The notes under the pieces were generated by a model that saw only the letters and a list, made by a program, of their open reading frames with translations, was not told where the DNA came from and did not search any database. 64,000 nt of DNA from Bryum argenteum (taxonomy: Eukaryota > Streptophyta > Bryopsida > Bryales > Bryaceae), in the NCBI GenBank assembly GCA_037043015.1, contig CM073329.1, forward strand, positions 368,448 to 432,447, read 5' to 3'. A program made the position numbers and the translations under genes. This document shows, one piece after another, positions 45,773 to 56,393 of the stretch. Each line of letters opens with the position of its first letter. Positions within the stretch are counted from its first letter, which is position 1.

Positions 45773-48700
45773 TCAGGATTCTTCTGCTGCGGGCACATTT
45801 GCGCGATCAAAGTGCGACCGTAGGCCAATCCAACACTTGTAATACTCAGGATCCAACTGTGGACAATTGAGCGCCCAAGGAGTCACACGAGGAATCAAAG
45901 ATGACTCGAACATAAAAGCTAATGCATGATCTGGTATTTTGGATGGTTTTGGGTCCTCGCAGATGGTTCTCTGCACACACACACACACAGTATACCATTG
46001 TCAACTATCACACTAACAGCATTTGCTAGTCATGAACGTTACCATCAATAAGCAAATATGCTGCCGAGGGCAGCTTAACATCTCTTGAAACAAGCCTTTC
46101 TTCAAGCATTCAAGGTTTCAGGACAAGATAGCTCACATCATGCTACCTGGAGTCTATCCATCCATCAATCACGTAAGGTGGCAAGATATTAGATGATAAT
46201 TAGACCATGAAAATCCAGGTGATGATCTTTTACTTGATCAATTTGGAAGTAAATGAAACTGGAATGGATGGGCTAGATGCATGGAAAGGAGGAACCCACC
46301 TCATAGGTAGCAGTGTCTACACCATGAGGAGTCATGCAATTGTGAAGACTTGCTCCTCCCGGAATGAATCCATCGGCCTTTCCCTGTGACAATAAATAAG
46401 ACCCGCAAATTAGTCGAACATGGATCTCGACTATCTCCGCTCTGCAGCAGGGATACTGTTCGGAATTACCCTGTTCCTCTACTATACTGTACAACAATGA
46501 ACTTGCCTGGCAGTGTTGATGCTCACCTCATACATGCCGTAGATTAGTCCCATGAACTCGCTCATGCAATTCCGGTGAAAGTAGGGCGGTCGAAACGTGT
46601 GCTCGGCAACAGACCACCTCGGCGGAAATACCACGAAGTCTACCACAGCGACGCCAGGCTTCTCCGACGGTACAGTCAATACTGCATACACAATTAACGT
46701 CAACAAGGTCGTTTGCACGTTGTGGATCATATCGACTGCAGATGCCCAGGTTATCAACCATTTGAAATTATTCCCTTCCCTCACCTGTATTGATGGAAGG
46801 ATCCGCGTGATCGAACAGGACAGTGTTGAAGGGGCAGAACTTCTTCAGATTGTACTACATTCCCACACACCCACGAAACACTCATCAATCGTCTGCACTA
46901 TGGTACTCCTACGCCCGCACCCAAATTACCGCAGTAATCACTTGCCTAAAAGTCCTATGACTTTGGAGACATAAACCATGTACCATATCAAGTGTTAAAG
47001 TGCAGTTTGTCTGCAAACTTAGTTTTCAAGTAGCAATATCAGATCTACAACTACTCTAGATGTAGAAGTGGAAGTTTCAGAATCTGAGGGCAAAGCGTGG
47101 ACGATGAGAAAAGAGGGTGACTCAAAACTTGACAGGAGGGCTACACCATCATATTGTAGGCGAAATTTCAGAACCTTCGCCTCGGATTCGACATTCAAGC
47201 AATAATAAAAGCCAGAATATCATGTCTCACCTTGTACGGGGCATAATTTCCGTGCCAAGCAACGACATTAAAGGGAGAAAAGTCTTGCTTCGCATCAAAG
47301 AGTGCGCCACCAAATTTATGGATCACAGTGAAACCACGTGTTCCATAGCTTCTCTCCTCAAACCAAGCTTTAGGAGTGAGGAAGTCTCGAGGGTCTGCTA
47401 GTCCATTTGCGCCTGTACATCTCACCGCATCAAACCTCTAATTTCGTCATTTTTCCCTTCTCGACAGCCAATTTTGGAGTGGGCCAGTATTGTATGCTCA
47501 AAAGTGTCAAACTGCAATTGCCAAAGCAAGAATTCAACTTGAGATTGCAGGGTTTCAGAAAAGTGGGAGGAAGTCCTTACCGATTGGGCCGAGGTCGGGT
47601 AACTGAAAATGACCACTGAAGACTTCGACGACATAACCTCTTGAAGGACCATCCGGTAGCTCAATAGCAAAGCGTATACCCAGCTGTAATACCACGAGCT
47701 CCCCGGGCTTCACCTCTAATCGGCCCATCTCCGTCTTGATCCATAAGCCTGAACACCATCCCATCACAACTACCACAATCACTACTCCCCACCAGATTCA
47801 CACTCAGAAAGTTGGACTATTTCTTTCGGATGCGGCCTGCATGCGATTAAACACTTCAGACAAATGGGAATCAAGACATCCATACGTCATTCATAGCAAG
47901 CTTGCCTAGTAGAACACACCAGTATAGCAACTAAGCAGTGCCGATGACTCAGTTGCAAGTATGATGTACCGAACACCTACAATGTGAATGGTAACTCCTA
48001 TTGAATGCATTTTAAGTTGGTTCTAATTACATAAGATGCCTCCATGATATTGGACAAGTAGACTAACAGTGCCTGCACCAGTAGTGTGAGGTCCTCTGAT
48101 CGCCAGCGCCAACCAAGTAGCAGCGCTTAGCACCCGTGAAGTCTTATTTTAACTTCCTATTCCACATGTGAGACACAACAGATCCGATTCCCTTCCAGCC
48201 GGGTAATTCAAGTGCCGCTACTCGGTTGGTTACATAGACCAACTATACAAATTAGACCAATTTGAAAAGTCAGAAGGAAAGGTGAAACTTTACGTCCTAG
48301 TTGTGGGACAATAAGAAGATCCCCATCTGCGTTGGCAAATGCACAACCCTCCATGGAGATGTTCGCAGTATACCTAAAGACACGTCACAAGTGTGTGTTC
48401 ATAAGACAAAGATACAGAATTATACATTGGCATCTGTAAGGATTGTAATAGAAAGCGGTAAAAGGAAGTGAAAGAAGCATATCAATGATCACGAAGACTT
48501 CAACCATGCGGCAGTGCAGAAATTGTCATGAGCTCAAGCTTGTGTTGTCCAAAAAATATGAGGAGCTCAAGAATGTGCATAACAGAAATGAGAAATGAGA
48601 AGGAAATTCTCAAGGGAATGGAAGAAGACGAAAGGGAGAGAAAGAGAAGGAATATACATACATGTGGACGGCATAACCGTGACGCAAGAACGGGCTCCCA

Positions 48701-49847
48701 GCCCCACAAATGGTGTACAGTCCATCAATAAAGCTGAGCTGTGACTGGGGAATAGGGGGAGGTTTCCATCTGAGTTGTGTGGGCGTTACAGATGCAGCCG
48801 AAGTAGAACTGAAATCGCTCACGAGCCGTGGGTTGGTCGGCTCACGGGGATGAAACGGCTCATGCGTAACGGATGGCTTGATTCGATACAACCAGCTGTT
48901 ACCAACCAACCAACCAGTAGACATCGTCAATCTCATTCTTCATCATCTCCAGCACTCCAGGCATCCAAACGTGTCAAGCATCACATTCCTACACGGACAC
49001 TCCCTTGAATGCTTTCGCCACAGGTTTTGGCTGGAGTAGCGACACAGTAGATTCACATGTGAGGACATCTAATTACTTCAAAATGCGCTCCATTACACTT
49101 ACGTTCCATTGAACTTTTATTCAAGGCTTTTGTACGATCTAACCAGCAACACTGCGGTGAGTATCCTTTTCAGTGAACCAACCAGAGTGAGGACGAGAGA
49201 GATCCAGGAGAAGTTCAGTCAAGGAATGCTATAATCTCGCATAATCAATAACACATTCAACCATCAGTAACGGTATGAATTTGCGTAGGGTTCCTTTTCT
49301 GCAGGTCAAGCAGGGTATCACAAGCACCGATTCTATCAGTCAGAGTTATCTTGGCAATTGCACACATATAATATAATGCTCGACAACAAGTAAGAAGGTA
49401 GACTTAACAAAGAACTTCCTCTCGTCTATTACACAAGGGTACCAATTTTTTATAACGAGTCGAAAAATATAATACTCAAAAACATAAAGCAGTACATTCC
49501 TAAAACTGTAAAAACATCTCTCGGCATTTGAAAAACTTTGCAGATCGTATGTAAGAATCACTAGATGAAATTGATGTAAATCACACATCAGATGAGGGAG
49601 TGCAAATTTACCTGCGCTGGTTATGCGAACGGGGAACAGTAAATGCAGTGCCGGAGATCTGTTCCGCGTAAAGGCCATAGGGGCACTTCAGGGGGCTGTT
49701 CTGTCCCACGGGCAGCGCCCCCTTCAACACCTCCGTCGAGAAGTGGTTACCGAATCCACGCTGATACTCCAACTCTCCAAATCCCACGTCAGGCTCTTTC
49801 TCTGTTCTCACTTCCAACTCCTTCATTGCTCCATTCATTCTCTCCAT
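45773..49847 (-). CDS. HGD: Homogentisate 1,2-dioxygenase, nine coding exons, intact
   Basis: Exons on the minus strand: 49847-49612, 48895-48662, 48373-48294, 47748-47581, 47412-47231, 46854-46785, 46681-46527, 46383-46300, 45970-45773. All introns are GT-AG, every join keeps frame, and the product is 468 residues (Arabidopsis about 461). The enzyme opens the ring of homogentisate to maleylacetoacetate in tyrosine breakdown, using Fe(II) and O2, and competes with vitamin E and plastoquinone synthesis. The sequence runs from [16 protein letters not shown] near the N-terminus through [10 protein letters not shown] (H316, equivalent to human H292) and [11 protein letters not shown]. Iron ligands are H359 and E365, with H395 in MTPHG. 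ATG 49847 is the first after an in-frame stop at 49871-49869. The C-terminal end is divergent (ANVPAAEES). No organelle-targeting peptide is evident, so the cytosol is likely. Confidence 0.96.
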
Positions 49848-50983
49848 TGCCCTCCTATATTCATTCACTCACAGCATTGTGAATGCCATCACCGCACACC
49901 ACATTCGTGCACTGCATGGCACGGCTTGCCAATCCTTTCTGATGCATCTTATTTCCTAGCCTACATCCAGATTTGAGAACTAGATTCCATGAAATCCTGA
50001 AACTACGACGTTCTATACGCCGCCAGCTCTCAAAGGCATGCATGCACCTCTCAGTCTGGGAATTAGAATCAGATCGCTGCAATTATCTCTGCTCGGGTAA
50101 AAAAGGCGACATGATTCCAAGACTCCATACAGGGGCGCACACTTCAGATTCGGGTGGAGTTAAACCTAGACAACTGCAAATAATGAAATCTCGCAGCGGC
50201 AGGAGTTGAGAGCTGAGTAACCGGCCCAATTAAACTGCGGCCTTTCAAACCTAAAGGTTCACGAGGGCTTTATCTTCTACCCGCATAGAACCTGCGTCTG
50301 CGAAAGGTTTAGGCTAATACTTAGCTGGGCATTACATAGAAGCAAACTCAAGGATTTAGATCATGGATTCTTTTTCTCTAGACACAAGTGAAGCAAGGCT
50401 CTATATGCTGGAGGAATCAAGTACTGCAACAACTAGTAACCCTGGCTTTACATGGCCAGAAAGTGGTGCGTGAATTTTCTTGGTGCATCCGTGAAACCAA
50501 CGAACGAAAACGAACAAAATCAATTATGAAGGGGATGAAAAACTGCTCCGGCGTAGAATTTGATAAAGCACCTGTACTATTGGAAGATTCACAGCTGCGC
50601 ATGAGAAGGAAATACTAGAATAGAATAGAATAGAAGAGAATAAATGCGATGGCTTTACAGTGTAGAATTACAGGCGCAGATCGCTTGACAGCATGTGACT
50701 TTCTAGAGTTATGAAGGCTCCTGAAGCTCCAGATCGATGTAATGATGAAAAGCAACAGAGCACGATCGCAAGGAGCGAGCAGAAACACAAAGCAAAGCGC
50801 GATCGGGAGGGAAGGGAGAGCAGAGTAGAGTAGAGTAGAATTGGAAGAGAAGACGAGACGAGAGAATCGGTGCGAGACCCACCTGCGGAATTGAGCGTGC
50901 AGAGAATTGGCGGAGGCAGGTAGGAGACTTGGAAGGCGTGCTGAAAAGGATGATGGGGCGTTGGTAGTTGGAATTGACGCAAA
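48258..50983 (-). repeat. Upstream-side unit of a 2.7-kb tandem duplication (functional copy)
   Basis: This unit runs from intron 3 of the homogentisate dioxygenase gene through exons 3, 2 and 1 and about 1.1 kb upstream. It is repeated at 51948-54661 with an offset of about 3690 bp. The part beyond exon 1 (49848-50983) probably holds the promoter and 5' UTR. It has AGTAGAGTAGAG and AATAGAATAGAA microsatellites and no gene. Confidence 0.92.
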
Positions 50984-51947
50984 CCTGGAATTGTCTAGAG
51001 AAATTGCCGCACCTCCTTCACGCACGCAGATGATGCACCCAAAGTTAATGCACAACCTTCACGCACGCCAACATCACCCAAACCCTTGCGCCTCTTCGAT
51101 GCTTAACCTCGTCCGCCTAGTCGCGTGCACAAACTTAACGCTAAGCTTACCCTCACACCCTCTCTTCCAATTTCACGCAATGTCGGACCCTAAGCTTACC
51201 CTCACACCCTCTCCAGCAGCTCCAAACACGTAACCCTCACAGAGAGGTACGAAGACCTCAGAAAACGGTGAAACCACAGCGGCGAAAACTCCCGCGCATA
51301 CAAAAACCTTCAAAAAAAAACAACCAAACTGGCGCGAGAAAACGGAGCTGGCGCAAGGAAGCGTAGCTGGCGCGAGTTAACGAAGCTGGCACGGGTAAAT
51401 GAAGCTGGCGCGAGGAAGGAGACAAAACGACAAAGGAAGGTGGTCACGCTCGTTCCCAAGCGTTCTCAAGGCTGCCCACTGCAAGGCCTGCCCAGGTTTT
51501 GAAACTTGTGCCCAGTTAAAAAGGCTGCCCGGTTTATGAAAAACTTCAAGAAAATTTACAAGGCCTGCCCAACTTTTGAAAAAGCTTTTAGAAAAGGTTC
51601 CATGAATGTGTTCCACACAGAAAACGGACTGAATCTGGTTGTGCTCTCACATTCTATTCTTCCAGTTTGCATCTACAAAGGGTAAGTTTCTGAGCTTTAC
51701 TTGATGTGCTCATACACGTCGCAGTAAGTCCATGTCCATACATAGTAAACACGAATCTCTGAGTATCAGAGGTGCAATTTTGAATACAACACCTCATTGA
51801 AAGTACGGATTTAAGCTTCTACATCAAACGGCATCGGTGATACAATTGACACCTTCGGTCAGCTCAGTTTCAGGTTACTACCCTCTTCATTTCGCACAGC
51901 CCTGGAACACATACATAGCGTACGTACACACAAACATATCGCTGCCA
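50984..51947. other. DNA between the two duplication units
   Basis: Contains a 20-bp direct repeat (AAGCTTACCCTCACACCCTC near 51144 and 51191), the 19-bp array at 51329-51421 and a GGCTGCCC/GGCCTGCCC-rich stretch to 51570. No gene. Its 3' side does not match intron 3, so the duplication is not a simple back-to-back copy. Confidence 0.45.
51329..51421. repeat. 19-bp tandem repeat, five copies
   Basis: Units beginning CTGGCGCGAG at 51329, 51348, 51367, 51386 and 51405, each 19 bp with a few substitutions and the last incomplete. Confidence 0.88.
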
Positions 51948-54661
51948 CAATTTGAAAAGTCAGAAGGAAAGGTGAAACTTTACGTCCTAGTTGTGGGACA
52001 ATAAGAAGATCCCCATCTGCGTTGGCAAATGCACAACCCTCCATGGAGATGTTCGCAGTATACCTAAAGACACGTCACAAGTGTGTTCATAAGACAAAGA
52101 TACAGAAAGAGACATTGGCAGCTGTAAGGAGTGTAATAGAAAGCGGTAAAAGGAAGTGAAAGAAGCATATCAATGATCAAGAACACTTTAACCATGTGAC
52201 AAATGGCAAAAGCGTCATGAGCTCAAGCTTGTGTTGTCCAAAAAATATGAGGAGCTCAAGAATGTGCATAATGAAATGAGAAATGAGAAGGAAATTCTCA
52301 AGGGAATGGAAGAAGACGAAAGGGAGAGAAAGAGAAGGAATATACATACATGTGGACGGCATAACCGTGACGCAAGAACGGGCTCCCAGCCCCCACAAAT
52401 GGTGTCTGATCCATCAATAAAGCCGAGTTTGTGTGGATCGGGAATAGGGGAGGTTTCCATCCGAGTTGTGTGGGCGTTACTGATGCAAAACCGAAGTAGA
52501 ATCGAAATCGCTCACGAGCCGTGGGTTGGTCGGCTCACGGGGATGAAACGGCTCATGCGTAACGGATGGCTTGATTCGATACAACCGTTTGTTACCAACC
52601 AACCAACCAAAGAGACATCGTCAATCTCATTCTTCATCATCTCCAAGACTCCAGGCATCCAAACGTGTCAAGCATCACATTCCTACACGGACACTCCCTT
52701 GAATGCTTTCGCCACAGGTTTTGGCCGAGTAGCGACACAAGAGATTCACATGTGAGGACATCTAATTACTTCAAAATGCGCTCCATTACACTTACGTTCC
52801 ATTGAACTTTTATTCAAGGCTTTTATACGATCTAACCAAAGAACACACTGCGGTGAGTATCCTTTTCGGTGAACCAACCAGAGTGAGGACGAGAGAGATC
52901 CAGGAGAAGTTCGGTCAAGGAATGCTATAATCTCGCATAATCAATAACACATTCAACCATCGAAGAACGGTATGAATTTGCGTAGGGTTCCTTTTCCGCA
53001 GGTCAAGGGGTATCACAAGCACCGATTCTATCGATCGAGTTATCTTGGCAATTGCACACATATAATATAATGCTCGACAACAAGTAAGAAGGTAGACTTA
53101 ACAAAGAACTTCCTCTCGTCTATTACACAAGGGTACCAATTTTTTATAACGAGTCGAAAAATATAATACTCAAAAACATAAAGCAAGACATTCCTAAAAA
53201 TCGTAAAAACATCTCTCGGCATTTGAAAAACTTTGCGGATCGTATGTAAGAATCACTAGATGAAATTGATGTAAATCACACATCGATGAGGGAGTGCAAA
53301 TTTACTCGTTTGGTTATGCGAACGGGGAACGAGAAATGCAATCTGGGAGATCCATTCGCGTAAAGGCCATAGGGGCAGGGTACATTTCGTCCCACGGCGC
53401 GCCCCTTCAACACCTCCGTCGAGAAGTGGTTACCAAATCCACGCCGATACTCCAACTCTCCAAATCCCACGTCGGACTCTTTCTGTTCTCACTTCCAACT
53501 CCTTCATTGCTCCATTCATTCTCTCCATTGCCCTCCTATATTCATTCACTCACAAAGATTGTGAATGCCATCACCGCACACCACATTTCGCAGACCGCAT
53601 GGCACGGCTTGCCAATCCTTTTCGATGCATCTTATTTCCTAGCCTACATCCGGATTTGAGAACTAGATTCCATGAAATCCTCGAAACTACGACGTTCTAT
53701 ACGCCTTGACTCTCAAAGGCATGCATGCACCTCTCGGTCTGGGAATTAGAATCGATCGCCGCAATTATCTCTGCTCGGGTAAAAAGGCGACATGATTCCA
53801 AGACTCCATACTGGGGGCGCACACTTGATTCGGGTGGAGTTAAACCTAGACAATCGCAAATAATGAAATCTCGCGGTGGGCAGGAGTTGAGAGCCGAGTA
53901 ACCGCCCAATTAAATCTGCGGCCTTTCAAACCTAAAGGTTCACGAGGGCTTTATCTTCTACCCGCATAGAAACTGCGTCTGCGAAAGGTTTAGGCTAATA
54001 CTTAGTGGGCATTACATAGAAGCAAACTCAAGGATTTAGATCATGGATTCTTTTTCTCTAGACACAAGTGAAGCAAGGCTCTATATCTTTGGAGGAATCA
54101 AATCTCGCAACAACTAGTAACCCTGGCTTTACATGGCGGAAAGTGGTGCGTGAATTTTCTTGGTGCATCCGTGAAACCAACGAACGAAAAACGAACAAAA
54201 TCAATTATGAAGGGGATGAAAAACTGCTCCGGCGTAGAATTTGATAAAGCACTGTACTATTGGAAGATTCACAATTGCGCATGAGAAGGAAATACTAGAA
54301 TAGAATAGAATAGAAGAGAATAAATGCGATGGCTACGAGTGTAGAATTACAGCGCAGATCGCTTGACAAAGATGTGACTTTCTAGAGTTGTGAAGGCTCC
54401 TGAAGCTCCGGATAGACGTAATGATGAAAAGCAACAGAGCACGATCGCAAGGAGCGAGCGTAAAACACAAAGCAAAGCGCGATCGGGAGGAAGGGAGAGC
54501 AGAGTAGAGTAGAGTAGAATTGGAAGACAAGACGAGACGAGAGAATCGGTGCGAGACCCACCGAGAATTGAGCGTGCGAGAGAATTGGCGGAGGCGGGTA
54601 GGAGACTTGGAAGGCGTCTTGAAAAGGATGATGGGGCGTTGGTAGTTGGAATTGACGCAAA
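51948..54661 (-). pseudogene. Truncated tandem copy of homogentisate dioxygenase (exons 1-3 and upstream)
   Basis: Matches 48258-50983 throughout. The exon-3 copy (52063-51984) is unchanged over 80 nt. The exon-2 copy (about 52586-52350) has lost the AG acceptor, has an extra C near 52390 and several small changes that break the frame. The exon-1 copy (about 53530-53315) has multiple indels, so [11 protein letters not shown] is not readable. Exons 4-9 are absent. As written it cannot encode the enzyme. Most differences from the intact copy fall at CAG or CTG triplets, so part of the damage may be sequencing error. Confidence 0.88.
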
Positions 54662-54796
54662 AGCTGGGCTCGCCGTTCGAGCAAAGGCCTACAAACCGCA
54701 TCTGAATCTGCGATCTCCTTCGCGAAATACCAAGAACCCCGGGGCGCGGCCCCACGTGACGCTTTGGCCACATCAGTGGGGCCTGCGTCGTGGCTG

Positions 54797-54816
54797 CCCC
54801 GTCACGCGTGACGGGG
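54797..54816. repeat. 20-bp perfect palindrome
   Basis: CCCCGTCACGCGTGACGGGG is its own complement over 20 bases, in a short GC-rich stretch (54690-54830) next to the end of the duplication. It contains ACGCGT, a word known from plant stress and cell-cycle promoters, but no gene is adjacent on either side within 700 bp. Confidence 0.8.
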
Positions 54817-54875
54817 ACGTGGATTTTAAACGTGGATCCAGCCAGTCTGCTCTTCCATACTTATGGTAGAGCAGC

Positions 54876-55110
54876 CAAAAATGGCGCAGTGCCGAAAATG
54901 GAGCCCTAGTAATCTTCACTGTCACGTACATAATAGCTTCTCCTTACAATAGTACCATGTACACTCTGCAAAGATTGTAGGGCGTCACTTTAGGGCACCA
55001 TTTTAGGAACCCCTATATTTCCATCTTTAAAAATTCATAACTCACTGTAGAAGAGTCGAAAAATGATGATTCCACTTGCTCTAGTTTTCTACTAATTTTC
55101 CCCATGCACC
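54876..55110 (+). repeat. Dispersed repeat shared with 30690-30960
   Basis: Same order of phrases as 30690-30960 (TACATAATAGCTTC, CACCATTTTAGGAAC, TGTAGAAGAGTC). Short inverted words ATGGCGCA (about 54882) and TGCGCCAT (about 55155) may mark the ends of a nonautonomous transposon, but no target duplication is clear. Confidence 0.55.
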
Positions 55111-55341
55111 AAAATTGCGTGCACTCGCAACATTCCAGTAGATTTTCTGTGCTGAAAATTGCGCCATTATAGGACACCTTACCATATCATATCCGCACCT
55201 TTCACTTTTCTCATTCTCATTGCTCCTCACTTATTATTTGTGACGTTCCTGTCTTACCCACCCTTCCCTTGCGTGTCTCAATATTCCTTCCCTTCCTTTC
55301 ATGTCATTTACGTGATGCTATATTCTTGACTAATGGATTAA

Positions 55342-56389
55342 CCCTTAACCCCTGAACGTCCCAGCCTATTTTTAGTAGAAAAGCACATTGTCATAAAAAT
55401 CGTCATAGATGAAAATGAAGAGAAGCTAATAAGATCTCAACTGTACAAACTTGTAATAGACTTATCGAAGATCATGTGGACCAAAATTTGAGTCATGAGG
55501 CCTTATAGATCGGGAGATCATAACATATTAATACTAAAAACAAACTGCAAAATTTCATCATTTTCACTTTGGGGTGGAAATGCTACCAATATACCTATTG
55601 CAATGAAAAAGTCACCAACTAGAAAGATGTTCACCTTCATCTTAATAAGTCCTTTACCCAACAAAAATTCATCAAAAAAATTTCTTGGCTCAAATAAAAG
55701 CCATGCAATGGTAAAAGCTGCCAAAAAATTTACAAAGGAAAAATAGTCCAAAACTAGACCCTTTGCATTCAATTTCATGCCTTATCTTCAAAACATCTTC
55801 GATCTTGTTAAGGTTTCTACCACTTAGACTAGACTCTAATTGGAGGCCATTCCAAAAAATTAAGTTGAAATCCAACGGTGGATGAAGGAGATATAGCTCG
55901 TCAAATATCATCCATTTTCTCACTTTTTCTGTTGACAAAACATCATTGCAAATCCAATAGCAAAATCATTTGGATCAAAAAACTTCTCACTACAAAGTTG
56001 TTAAGAATCACCTTAAAATCACGACCATGAAAAAAAATTCATGAAAAACTATTTTAAATTTCACATAATTGGCTTGCAATGGTAATACATGCCCCATGCT
56101 TGGAAACCCAAAAACAAGAGCTGTTTTCACTAAAGTGCATTCCATTAATTCATAGTTTATTGTATGGGCTTGCAAATTTTACAACACAAACTAGAATTGA
56201 TTTGGAACCCAACACAAGTGATTTCATCCAAAACGGAGTTTGGATGAAGGCGTTATGGCTCTTCAAAGTTTCTGCCCTCCATCCAAAATGTAGAAAATCG
56301 ACATTGGGGACGTTTAGGGGTTAAACGCCCAGCCCCTCTGAAAATACACTGAAAAGCAAGCCTGAGGGGCATGCTTGGGCGTTTAAGGG
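55342..56389. mobile_element. Mini-element (family 2) split by a nested insertion
   Basis: Outer TTAA lie at 55338-55341 and 56390-56393. The outer element is CCC at 55342-55344, interrupted, then TTAAACGCCCAGCCCCTCTG from 56321 to GGGCGTTTAAGGG ending at 56389. Without the insert it is about 72 bp and about 85 percent identical to 10931-11002 in reverse orientation. Confidence 0.82.
55349..56320. mobile_element. 0.97-kb TTAA-flanked element nested in the mini-element
   Basis: TTAA at 55345-55348 and 56321-56324; ends CCCCTGAACGTCCC and (complement) CCCCTAAACGTCCCC. The interior near the right end (GAGTTTGGATGAAGGCGTTA, CTCTTCAAAG) is the inverted version of the theme in 7122-8054 and 24276-25072. 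It entered the TTAA that is part of the mini-element's own terminal repeat. No coding frame is supported. Confidence 0.82.
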
Positions 56390-56393
56390 TTAA

